Origin: Xanthomarina sp035306705
GTDB lineage: Bacteria; Bacteroidota; Bacteroidia; Flavobacteriales; Flavobacteriaceae
DNA length: 64,000 bases
Direction of reading: 5' to 3'
Assembly: GCF_035306705.1 (NCBI RefSeq)
Contig: NZ_DATGNO010000080.1
Span: 30,337 to 94,336 of the forward strand
Shown here: positions 17,399 through 25,343 of the stretch, in pieces
How positions within the stretch are numbered: the first letter of the stretch is position 1
How the letters are laid out: every line of letters starts with the position of its first letter
Position numbers and translations under genes: made by a program
The notes under the pieces: model-generated
Told to the model about the DNA's origin: nothing
The model's database searches: none
What the model saw: the letters and a program-made list of their open reading frames with translations, nothing else

Positions 17399-18769
17399 AT
17401 TTACGCTATATTAGACATAGAAACCACTGGTGGTAAGTACAACGAAGAAGGTATAACCGAAATAGCAATTTATAGATTTGATGGCCATAAAGTGGTTGAT
17501 CAATTTATTAGTTTAGTGAATCCTGAGAGAGAAATCCAGCCTTTTGTTGTTAATCTTACAGGTATTAACAGCAACATGCTTAAAAATGCCCCTAAATTCT
17601 ATGAGGTAGCCAGACGTATTATAGAAATTACCGAAGATTGTATTGTTGTTGCCCATAATGCAGATTTCGATTATAGAATTTTAAGAACCGAATTTAAACG
17701 TTTAGGTTTTCCGTATAAGCGTAGAACACTTTGTACCGTTTCTCTTTCTAAAACACTTATTCCAGACCAAGCATCCTACAGTTTAGGCAAACTTACACGA
17801 GCTTTAGGAATTCCAGTTAGCGACCGACATAGAGCTAATGGAGATGCAGTTGCAACGGTAAAACTCTTTAAGATGTTATTGGCAAAAGACATTGAAAAAG
17901 TAATTGTTCAAGATGCTATTAAAGTGGAACCTACCTTTAAAATGGAACCTAGTTTAAAACAAATTTTAAACAATCTCCCACATATTACTGGTGTCTATTA
18001 TATTCATAATGAAAATGGCGAGATAATTTACATAGGGAAAAGCAAAAACATTAAAAACAGGGTCAGCCAGCATTTTACAAACCTAAATGGCAAGTCTAAA
18101 AAAATTCAGTTACAAACAGCTGCAGTTACCTACGATGCCACAGGAAATGAATTGATTGCCTTATTGAAGGAAAGTGAGGAAATTAAACGTAACAAACCTA
18201 TTTTCAATAGAGCTTTGCGAAGAACTATTTTTACACATGCACTTTATAGTTTTGTGGATGAAGATGGCTACATCAATCTAAAAATCGATAAAGCAGATGG
18301 GAGAAAAAAAGCCATTACAACCTTCAGCACCAAAAGCAGCGCCAAACAATTTTTATTTAAAGCGGTAGAAGAATTCAATCTTTGTCAAAAACTATCAGAT
18401 TTGGACCCAACAAAAGGCAGTTGTTTTAATTATACCATTAAACAATGTGAAGGTGCGTGTATAAAAGAAGAAACAGCTATATCCTATAACGATCGTGTTA
18501 ATAAACTCATAGAAAAATACAGCTATAAAAATGCAAATATGGTGCTAGTAGATAAGGGCCGAGAAGTTGCAGAACGCAGTGTTATCTTAATAAAAGATGG
18601 TGTTTACATGGGTTTTGGTTATGTCAATCTTAATTATCAAATTTCCAATTTAAATGTTTTGGAATCGGTAATTACACCTATGGAAAACAATAGGGACACA
18701 CAACATATTATTCAAAATTATTTAAGGAGAAATAAGCAAATAAAACTAATCCCACTTAATAACCCGTGA
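17399..18769 (+). CDS. DEDD exonuclease fused to a GIY-YIG (UvrC N-terminal-like) domain; non-ATG start
   Basis: The first domain is a DnaQ-like 3'-5' exonuclease with Exo I LDIETTGG, Exo II HNADFDYRIL and Exo III HRANGDAVATVKLF. The second, from about residue 190, is a GIY-YIG nuclease (GVYYIHNENGEIIYIGKSKN) like the UvrC N-terminus and Cho. The frame is open back to 17351. The first GTG in frame (17492) would remove the catalytic DIETTG, so translation must start earlier; only ATT (17399) stands directly before YAILDIETTGG, where related proteins have their Met. With that start it has 456 residues. Likely a DNA repair nuclease. It overlaps the next gene by 3 bases (GTGA). Confidence 0.85.
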   Translation: MYAILDIETTGGKYNEEGITEIAIYRFDGHKVVDQFISLVNPEREIQPFVVNLTGINSNMLKNAPKFYEVARRIIEITEDCIVVAHNADFDYRILRTEFKRLGFPYKRRTLCTVSLSKTLIPDQASYSLGKLTRALGIPVSDRHRANGDAVATVKLFKMLLAKDIEKVIVQDAIKVEPTFKMEPSLKQILNNLPHITGVYYIHNENGEIIYIGKSKNIKNRVSQHFTNLNGKSKKIQLQTAAVTYDATGNELIALLKESEEIKRNKPIFNRALRRTIFTHALYSFVDEDGYINLKIDKADGRKKAITTFSTKSSAKQFLFKAVEEFNLCQKLSDLDPTKGSCFNYTIKQCEGACIKEETAISYNDRVNKLIEKYSYKNANMVLVDKGREVAERSVILIKDGVYMGFGYVNLNYQISNLNVLESVITPMENNRDTQHIIQNYLRRNKQIKLIPLNNP

Positions 18770-20709
18770 AAAAAATCTACCTAACCATCCTACTTATCAC
18801 CCCATTAATTTTTCATGCGCAATCTGGTTTTAATTCAACTGATTATTCTGTAACCCATACCGATCTTAAAACAAATGTTTTTGAGAAAGATTCCACTGCC
18901 AATGCTTTAGTAATTTACGAGTATGGAAACACTTACATAGACGATAAAACGTTTAATCTCATTTCTGAAGTAAAGCGAAAAATAAAAATTATAAATACGA
19001 AGGGTTTTGATAGGGCCACAATAACCATTCTATTATACAACAACGGAAAGAAAAGAGAAAAACTTCGAGAAGTCACTGCAACCACTTATAATTTACAAGG
19101 AAATTCAGTAATCCACACAAAATTAATAGAAAGTGATATTTATGAAGAGCGATACAACGACAATTATACTTTGGCAAAGTTTACTCTTCCCAACGTTCAA
19201 GAAGGCTCTGTTATAACCTACAGTTACACCACCGAATCCCCTTATGTTTTTAATTATAAAGGCTGGGAATTCCAAGACGATATTCCAAAATTATACAGCG
19301 AATACAACACTAGTATTCCTGCAAATTATGAATACCACATTAAACTAGTAGGTTTTTTAAAGTTTACGGTGCACAAAAGCGAAATTAAAAAGTATTGTTT
19401 GACAGTACATGGTGGAGGACATTCGGATTGTACTGATTCCAAATATGTTATGGAAGATATTCCCGCTTTTAAAGAAGAAGACTACATGACCACTAAAGAT
19501 AATTATTTGGCTAAAATTGGTTACGAACTCAATACCGTAAAAACATTTGATGGGAGAACAGACAAAATAAGCAAAACTTGGAAAGATGTAGATAAGGAAT
19601 TAAGAGCGGACAGTAGGTTTGGAAAACAACTCAACGTAAAAATTTCAAACAACTCGTTTATGTCTGAAACGGATGATTTACAACGAGCTAGAAATATATT
19701 CTCCTATGTTCAAAACTCCTATACATGGAATGGGGATTTTAATATTTTTGGCGATGTTTCAGTAAAAAACCTCATGAAAAACAAATCTGGAAACGTTTCG
19801 GAAATAAACATGCTCCTGCACAATCTTCTTGAAGAAAACAAAATAAAGGTTCATGCTGTTTTATTATCCACAAGAAACAATGGTTTTGCCACCAAAATAT
19901 TTCCTATTATTTCAGAGTTTAATTATTTAATTGTTCAAGCCACAATTAACAATGAAACTTATTTATTGGATGCCACAGATGAATATTTACCTTTTGGGGA
20001 ACTCCCATTTAGATGCTTGAACCAAGAAGGTAGAATGCTTGATTTTAAAAACGGTAGCTCTTGGATAGATTTAACCCCAAATAAATTATCGTTAATTCAA
20101 TACAAGGTAGATTTAAAGTTAAAAGAAGACCATCTTTTAGCTGGAAAACTAAACACAACAGCTACAGGTTATCATTCCTTAGCTTTAAAAAAGGAATATC
20201 ACGCAGGCCATACTGCTTATTTAAATGGATATAAAGAAAAGTACCATTCAGTAAACTTTATAGATCATTCAGTAAGCAGTAAAGAGAAATCCAGCGATAC
20301 GTTTTCAGAAGAATTTAACATAGAATACACTGCAGAAGAAATAGGCGGAAATCTCTATATCAATGCGTTTTTAATCAAATTAATGGACGAAAACCCTTTA
20401 AAACTTCAAGAAAGAACCTATCCCATAGATTTTGGTTTTCAAGATGCCTTTTTATATACATTAAAAGTAGATTTAAATGAAAACTACGAAGTACTTGAAA
20501 CTCCAAAAGATTTAACTATTAGCTTGCCTAACAATAAAGGTCTTTTAATTTTTAGTACAAAAATAATTGAAGATGCCATTATCTTATATTTCAAGTTTAA
20601 CTTCAAAGAGGCTATCTACAATCCGGAGTATTACGAAAGTTTAAAACAATTTATGGGTACACTTGTGGATATTCAAAAAAACTCCCTAATCGTATTAAAG
20701 CATAAATAG
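18766..20709 (+). CDS. DUF3857/transglutaminase-like exported protein
   Basis: A 647-residue protein with a signal peptide (MKKIYLTILLITPLIFHAQ), an N-terminal DUF3857 beta domain (about 30-270), a transglutaminase-like core (about 300-430) and a C-terminal beta-rich part. In the core, the catalytic cysteine of transglutaminases is replaced in KSGNVSEINMLLHNLL (Val where GDC-type motifs have Cys), although LLDATDEYLPFG keeps the later part. It is therefore probably non-catalytic, as in many Bacteroidota members. The GTG start overlaps the TGA of the exonuclease gene, suggesting translational coupling. Function unknown; periplasmic. Confidence 0.85.
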   Translation: MKKIYLTILLITPLIFHAQSGFNSTDYSVTHTDLKTNVFEKDSTANALVIYEYGNTYIDDKTFNLISEVKRKIKIINTKGFDRATITILLYNNGKKREKLREVTATTYNLQGNSVIHTKLIESDIYEERYNDNYTLAKFTLPNVQEGSVITYSYTTESPYVFNYKGWEFQDDIPKLYSEYNTSIPANYEYHIKLVGFLKFTVHKSEIKKYCLTVHGGGHSDCTDSKYVMEDIPAFKEEDYMTTKDNYLAKIGYELNTVKTFDGRTDKISKTWKDVDKELRADSRFGKQLNVKISNNSFMSETDDLQRARNIFSYVQNSYTWNGDFNIFGDVSVKNLMKNKSGNVSEINMLLHNLLEENKIKVHAVLLSTRNNGFATKIFPIISEFNYLIVQATINNETYLLDATDEYLPFGELPFRCLNQEGRMLDFKNGSSWIDLTPNKLSLIQYKVDLKLKEDHLLAGKLNTTATGYHSLALKKEYHAGHTAYLNGYKEKYHSVNFIDHSVSSKEKSSDTFSEEFNIEYTAEEIGGNLYINAFLIKLMDENPLKLQERTYPIDFGFQDAFLYTLKVDLNENYEVLETPKDLTISLPNNKGLLIFSTKIIEDAIILYFKFNFKEAIYNPEYYESLKQFMGTLVDIQKNSLIVLKHK

Positions 20710-20734
20710 ATTTTCTTTTATTACTTTTGACCTT

Positions 20735-21628
20735 ATGGCTGAAAAAAAACCACTTGCCGACTGGAAAATAAAGGTTCATGATATTATTTATGAAGCTGAA
20801 ACACCTGCAGGAAAGTTATTCGATATTATTTTACTTATAGCCATTGTAGCAAGTATTTTGCTAGTTATGTTAGAAAGTGTGGAGTCTTTAGACAAACAAT
20901 ATCACACGTTTTTTAATATTTCAGAATGGGTTATAACCATCATGTTTTCAATAGAATATATCTTACGGATTATTTCTGTTAAAAGACCACTTAGATACGT
21001 TACTAGCTTTTATGGAATTATCGATTTACTATCAACTATTCCAAAATACCTTTCCTTAATATTTGTAGGCACTCATGCTCTTGTAGCTTTTAGAGCCATT
21101 AGATTGTTACGTGTTTTTAGAATATTAAAACTGGTTCGGTTTTTATCAGCATCCAATCATTTAGCTACGGCCTTAAAAGCGAGTAGAGCAAAAATTATGG
21201 TCTTTGTGCTTGCCATGGTTATTACAACCATTATTTTAGGTACAGTTATGTACCTGGTTGAAGGTAAAGAAAATGGTTTTGATAATATCCCTAAAAGTGT
21301 GTACTGGTGTATCGTTACACTTACCACTGTTGGTTTTGGAGACATCACACCACAAACACCCTTAGGTCAAGTTATAGCTTCATTTGTAATGATTATGGGT
21401 TATGGAATTATTGCTGTACCAACAGGAATAGTTACGGCAGAATATGCTAAGCATGATAAAGGAACTGATTCAAATAACCATAATGCAAATGCCATTTCTC
21501 CAATACCTAAACACCCAAGGAATACAGACTCCAATTCACTGTCTTGTCCTAATTGTTTAAATGAAAACCATAAGGATTCAGCTAAATTTTGTCACGAATG
21601 TGGTCATGATTTAAACACAATATCATAA
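20735..21628 (+). CDS. voltage-gated-type potassium channel with C-terminal zinc ribbon
   Basis: A 297-residue six-helix ion channel of the Kv/VIC type. S4 is recognisable by its spaced arginines (FRAIRLLRVFRILKLVRFL), and the selectivity filter is TLTTVGFGDITP before the last membrane helix. The cytoplasmic tail has a treble-clef/zinc-ribbon pair, CPNC and CHEC about 20 residues apart (residues 269-291). It should conduct K+ across the inner membrane. The zinc ribbon may serve in assembly or sensing, which is inference. miaA follows within 13-30 bases. Confidence 0.92.
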   Translation: MAEKKPLADWKIKVHDIIYEAETPAGKLFDIILLIAIVASILLVMLESVESLDKQYHTFFNISEWVITIMFSIEYILRIISVKRPLRYVTSFYGIIDLLSTIPKYLSLIFVGTHALVAFRAIRLLRVFRILKLVRFLSASNHLATALKASRAKIMVFVLAMVITTIILGTVMYLVEGKENGFDNIPKSVYWCIVTLTTVGFGDITPQTPLGQVIASFVMIMGYGIIAVPTGIVTAEYAKHDKGTDSNNHNANAISPIPKHPRNTDSNSLSCPNCLNENHKDSAKFCHECGHDLNTIS

Positions 21629-21640
21629 AACCTTTAAGTT

Positions 21641-22570
21641 ATTACTAGCAAAGGCAACCATAAGTATTTAATTTCTATTGTAGGACCAACTGCAATTGGA
21701 AAAACAGCGCTAAGTATCAAGTTAGCGCACTATTTTAATACCGAAATAATCTCGGCAGACTCCAGACAATTCTATAAAGAAATGTCTATTGGCACAGCTG
21801 CACCTACTCCAACCGAATTGGCTGCAGCCAAGCACCATTTTATTCATCATAAATCCATTGAAGACAACTATAATGTAGGCGCGTTTGAAAAAGATGCCTT
21901 ACAGCTATTAGAAATATTGTTTAAAACACATGATGTGGTAATAATGGTTGGAGGCTCTGGCTTGTATGTAGATGCTGTAATTAATGGCTTGGATAGTTTT
22001 CCTGAAATCGATTCCAAGATTCGAGAAGATTTAAACAAACAGTTGGAAATTGAAGGTCTAGAGACACTTCAAGAAAAATTGGAAATATTAGATCCAGAAT
22101 CCTACAAAAACATAGCTATCGACAATCCGAAACGAGTTATTCGTGCTTTGGAAATCTGTATCGGATCTGGACAGCCTTATTCCTTTTTTTTAAATAAAGA
22201 AAAAGAAAACAGACCCTTTAAAGCCATTCATATTGGTTTAACCGCCGAGAGAGAGGTTATCTATCAAAGAATTAACCAACGGGTCGATATCATGATGCAA
22301 CAAGGTTTATTGGAAGAAGTAAAAGCGTTGATAGATAAACAAGAACTCAATGCCTTAAACACGGTAGGCTATAAAGAGCTATTTAAATATCTTAAAGGTG
22401 AATGGTATTTAGATTTTGCCATTTCTGAAATAAAGAAAAACTCCCGGAGATATGCAAAAAGACAACTTACTTGGTTTCGGAAAAAAGACAATCATCTTTG
22501 GTTCGATTATAAAACATCTATAGACACCATAGTAGAGGCAATAAATTTGAAAATAGCCGAGAAAACCTAA
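21641..22570 (+). CDS. miaA: tRNA dimethylallyltransferase; non-ATG start
   Basis: MiaA adds a dimethylallyl group to A37 of tRNAs reading UNN codons. The P-loop GPTAIGKT and the following SADSRQFYK are encoded at about 21683-21781, upstream of the first ATG in frame (21782), so the true start is earlier. The frame is open back to 21638 and holds no ATG, GTG or TTG; ATT 21641 is the best-placed candidate and gives 309 residues, a normal length. Later motifs DNPKRVIRALEI and RRYAKRQLTWFRK are intact. It is probably co-transcribed with the channel gene and ends at a terminator. Confidence 0.9.
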   Translation: MTSKGNHKYLISIVGPTAIGKTALSIKLAHYFNTEIISADSRQFYKEMSIGTAAPTPTELAAAKHHFIHHKSIEDNYNVGAFEKDALQLLEILFKTHDVVIMVGGSGLYVDAVINGLDSFPEIDSKIREDLNKQLEIEGLETLQEKLEILDPESYKNIAIDNPKRVIRALEICIGSGQPYSFFLNKEKENRPFKAIHIGLTAEREVIYQRINQRVDIMMQQGLLEEVKALIDKQELNALNTVGYKELFKYLKGEWYLDFAISEIKKNSRRYAKRQLTWFRKKDNHLWFDYKTSIDTIVEAINLKIAEKT

Positions 22571-22586
22571 AAGAAAAACATTTAAA

Positions 22587-22620
22587 AAACCCAGCTAAAT
22601 CTTGGATGTTAGCTGGGTTT
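22587..22620 (+). terminator. miaA terminator
   Basis: AAACCCAGCTAA (22587-22598) pairs perfectly with TTAGCTGGGTTT (22609-22620), loop of 10 bases. Confidence 0.85.
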
Positions 22621-22638
22621 ATTCAAATAAAATAAATA

Positions 22639-22669
22639 AAAAAACCGAAGCTATGAACTTCGGTTTTTT
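22639..22669 (-). terminator. terminator of the outer-membrane protein gene
   Basis: AAAAAACCGAAG (22639-22650) pairs with CTTCGGTTTTTT (22658-22669), loop of 7. The symmetrical A/T ends make it work in both directions; it closes the minus-strand gene ending at 22689. Confidence 0.88.
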
Positions 22670-22688
22670 ACTATATAATTAGTAGCTA

Positions 22689-23342
22689 CTATAATTTAAA
22701 TAATAAACCAAAAGCAGCATTACCTCCAAATGGGTTAGCAACGTCTCCAAAACCTAAGTTGAAATTTGTTTCTGCTTTAGCTCCAGTAACATCTGCCTTC
22801 GTACTTGAAAAAGATAATAAGTTCTTTAAACCAAAGGTTAAAGCAATCTTTTCGGTTACAAAATAGTTGATACCTAAGTCTAAACCAGCACCAAAAGTGT
22901 TGTTAGTTACATCTACAATCTTGTCTTTGTCACTTGTGTAACCAAGACCAAGTTCTGTATACGTTTTAAAACGTTTTCCTAAATCTAAAAAGTAATAACG
23001 TCCAAATACACCTGCACCAAAACCAGAACGGTCATTAGTATCAGTACCAGCAACTTCTCTCTTATAAGAAGAATAAGCTACATCGATTCCTACAGCTAAA
23101 TTCTCCATAATAAAGTATCCTGCTTTAGGGCTAATGTTAAAGTTGTTAGTTTTAGTTTCTGAATTTTTGTCGTTTGTACTACCAAATCCAACAGTACCTT
23201 CTATAAAGATATCACCTTCATCAAAACCAAAAGAACCTTCCTCTTGATTGTTAGCATATCCTAAAGTGCTTACGCTTTCTTGTGCATTAACGTTAGCAAA
23301 TCCAAAGACTACTACCGCAGCCATAATTAATGATTTTTTCAT
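22689..23342 (-). CDS. outer-membrane beta-barrel protein
   Basis: A 217-residue protein with a signal peptide (MKKSLIMAAVVVFGFANVNAQ). The rest alternates in the way of an eight-strand barrel (for example YFIMENLAVGIDVAYSSYKR and FGRYYFLDLGKRFKTYTELG) and ends in the aromatic F-G-L-L-F-K-L strand used for barrel assembly. It belongs to the general OmpA-like/PorT-type small barrels; no specific ligand can be named. It lies beside a second, shorter barrel gene of the same orientation, each with its own terminator. Confidence 0.85.
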   Translation of the reverse strand: MKKSLIMAAVVVFGFANVNAQESVSTLGYANNQEEGSFGFDEGDIFIEGTVGFGSTNDKNSETKTNNFNISPKAGYFIMENLAVGIDVAYSSYKREVAGTDTNDRSGFGAGVFGRYYFLDLGKRFKTYTELGLGYTSDKDKIVDVTNNTFGAGLDLGINYFVTEKIALTFGLKNLLSFSSTKADVTGAKAETNFNLGFGDVANPFGGNAAFGLLFKL

Positions 23343-23380
23343 AATAAATTTGAGATTATAATTGTTTTTTAATTATTCGG

Positions 23381-23415
23381 CAAAATTAAACATTATATCT
23401 ATTCTGACCTACAAA
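23381..23415 (-). promoter_or_regulatory. promoter of the 217-residue barrel gene
   Basis: Minus strand TTTG (23412-23415), 23-base spacer, TAATTTTG (23381-23388). The leader would be about 33 bases. Confidence 0.5.
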
Positions 23416-23533
23416 AAAGTGAGAATCTTCTTCTTAAAAATAAACACAAAACAACCGACCTATAACTGCCTATATTTTAATGGCTTAAGCAGGTGTTAAA
23501 AAATTAAAATTTATTTTAATCATGAAAAAAACG

Positions 23534-23564
23534 CAAAAAAAAAGACTATCTTTTCAGACAGTCT
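23534..23564 (-). terminator. terminator of the 169-residue barrel gene
   Basis: On the minus strand AGACTGTCT (from 23564) and AGATAGTCT (to 23543) form a 9-bp stem with one G-U pair and a GAAA tetraloop, followed by T9 (the A run at 23535-23543). Confidence 0.88.
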
Positions 23565-23589
23565 CTTGTATTTATATGGATTATAGAAA

Positions 23590-24099
23590 TTAGAATGAAA
23601 ACTCTACTCCTAAACCAATGGTTGACCAATCTCCTCCATCTAAGCTTACGCCTGTGTAAGAAATATTGGCACCAATCATATCAGTAAAGCTATATCCAAC
23701 TCTTGGACGGTAGTAAAAACCACCATCATTACCGTCGTTAATTCCAATAGCATAACCTAAATCGGCTCCAACATAAAGCGCATCTGTAGCATTAAAACGT
23801 GCTGCAGCAGCAACAGGAATAAACTGTACATCATCATAATCTACTTCAACTGAATAACCGAAAATATTGATAGATTCAGTTTTACCAAAAGCATTAGTAA
23901 AACCTGTGGCACCACCAACAGAAAATTTATCAGAAACCTCAATTAAATAAGCTGCATCTAAACCAATACTAAAAGATGAGACATCTCCTGCATCACCAAC
24001 TGGTAAAGCAAAGTTTGCACCTACTTTGAATCCTCCTTGAGCACTCATTACTGAAAATCCGAAAACTGCAATTGCTGCAGTAAATAATAATTTTTTCAT
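23590..24099 (-). CDS. small outer-membrane beta-barrel protein
   Basis: A 169-residue barrel with signal peptide MKKLLFTAAIAVFGFSVMSAQ and a C-terminal strand ending GLGVEFSF, with phenylalanine last as in BAM substrates. Repeated glycine-aromatic strands (DALYVGADLGYAIGIN, YRPRVGYSFTDMIGANISYTG) resemble OmpW/OmpX-size barrels. It shares only the signal peptide style and overall plan with its neighbour. Function unknown. Confidence 0.82.
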   Translation of the reverse strand: MKKLLFTAAIAVFGFSVMSAQGGFKVGANFALPVGDAGDVSSFSIGLDAAYLIEVSDKFSVGGATGFTNAFGKTESINIFGYSVEVDYDDVQFIPVAAAARFNATDALYVGADLGYAIGINDGNDGGFYYRPRVGYSFTDMIGANISYTGVSLDGGDWSTIGLGVEFSF

Positions 24100-24306
24100 A
24101 ATTTATTAAGTTTTTAAATTGATAGAACAAACTAAGTACTTTTTTTTCAATTTACGAACAAAATAACTCATAATTATCAACATTTATAAGAGGCTGTAAT
24201 TCTAAACACCTACTAATCAGCATGATGTGTAATAAGTTATTAACAATTTATATCAATTCTAGCTTTAATTATCTCTAACCCGCTTATTTAACTAGTCTAT
24301 TTAGTT

Positions 24307-24314
24307 TATTTTTG
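24307..24314 (+). promoter_or_regulatory. xerD -7 box, almost on the ATG
   Basis: TATTTTTG is separated from the ATG at 24320 by 5 bases (CACTA). The predicted transcript would start at or beside the ATG, so it is likely leaderless. Confidence 0.5.
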
Positions 24315-24319
24315 CACTA

Positions 24320-25216
24320 ATGAAATGGGAACACGCCTTAAAAGACTATAAACTTTACTTGAAAATTGAAAGAGGACTTTCTGCCAATTCCATTGCCAGC
24401 TATGGTTTGGATGTAGAAAAGTTAATGAAATTTTTGGAGGCTAACAAAATGCCAGCTAATCCTATATCTATTACCAAAGAAAGCATTCAGCCTTTTATTT
24501 ACGAAACTGCCAAGCATGTAAATGCCAGAAGCCAATCTAGAATTATTTCTGGGCTTCGAAGTTTTTTTAACTATCTCATTTTTGAGGATTATAGAACGGA
24601 TAATCCTTTAGAGTTAATAGAATCCCCAAAAACAGGTCGAAAACTTCCAGACACACTTTCATTAGAGGATATTAACCATTTAATTGAAGCTATAGATTTA
24701 AGCAAACCTGAAGGCGAACGCAATCGAGCTATGCTAGAAACCTTATACAGTTGTGGCCTGCGTGTTAGCGAGTTGACCAACTTAAAGATTTCTGATTTAT
24801 TTTTTGAGGAAGGTTTTATAAAAGTTACTGGAAAAGGAGACAAACAACGCTTTGTACCCATTGTAGAATCCGCTCAGAAATACATTAATTTATATAAAAA
24901 GGAGATCCGAGTTCATTTAGACATTCAAAAAGGACATGAAGACACCTTGTTTTTAAACCGAAGAGGAAAACAGCTTACCCGAGCTATGATTTTCACCATT
25001 ATCAAACAACTTGCCGTAAAGATAGATTTAAAGAAAAGCATTTCCCCACATACCTTTAGACACTCGTTTGCCACGCACCTATTAGAAAACGGAGCCGACT
25101 TAAGAACCATTCAACTCATGTTGGGTCATGAAAGTATTACCACAACCGAAATCTATATGCATGTGGATAAAAGTCATTTAAAAAATGTGCTTCATAGCTT
25201 TCATCCAAGAAAATAA
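24320..25216 (+). CDS. xerD: site-specific tyrosine recombinase XerD
   Basis: A 298-residue tyrosine recombinase that resolves chromosome dimers at dif with its partner. It has an N-terminal SAM-like core-binding domain (about 1-85) and a catalytic domain with the full set: Arg in SCGLRVSEL, Lys in TGKGDKQRFVP, HTFRHSFATHLL, the LGHESI histidine, and the Tyr nucleophile in TEIYMHVDKSHL. Length is typical of XerC/XerD; the wording is closer to XerD. No integron or phage genes surround it, so it is the housekeeping enzyme. No dif site was recognised nearby. Confidence 0.93.
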   Translation: MKWEHALKDYKLYLKIERGLSANSIASYGLDVEKLMKFLEANKMPANPISITKESIQPFIYETAKHVNARSQSRIISGLRSFFNYLIFEDYRTDNPLELIESPKTGRKLPDTLSLEDINHLIEAIDLSKPEGERNRAMLETLYSCGLRVSELTNLKISDLFFEEGFIKVTGKGDKQRFVPIVESAQKYINLYKKEIRVHLDIQKGHEDTLFLNRRGKQLTRAMIFTIIKQLAVKIDLKKSISPHTFRHSFATHLLENGADLRTIQLMLGHESITTTEIYMHVDKSHLKNVLHSFHPRK

Positions 25217-25343
25217 ACAAAACTTTCTTGTGTATTACTATTTAGATAGCTGATTATTAACTATTTTAGTAGTGAAAACTATAGCATTTTTTAGATTCTC
25301 CCCATATTAACTTCAAAACTATCTTAAAAATTGTTTAGAAAAT

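Noticed and set aside
17492..18769. Exonuclease gene starting at GTG 17492
   Set aside because: This would delete the catalytic DIETTG motif that is encoded in the same open frame just upstream.
20735..21628. Cyclic-nucleotide-gated channel
   Set aside because: The cytoplasmic tail is short and holds a zinc ribbon, with no CNB domain.
21782..22570. miaA starting at ATG 21782
   Set aside because: This would remove the P-loop, without which the enzyme could not work; the frame continues upstream.
22689..24099. Recent tandem duplication of barrel genes
   Set aside because: The two proteins share only the signal peptide style and barrel plan; they differ in length and strand text.
24320..25216. 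Phage or integron integrase
   Set aside because: Length, motifs and neighbours fit the housekeeping XerD; no att sites, cassettes or phage genes are present.
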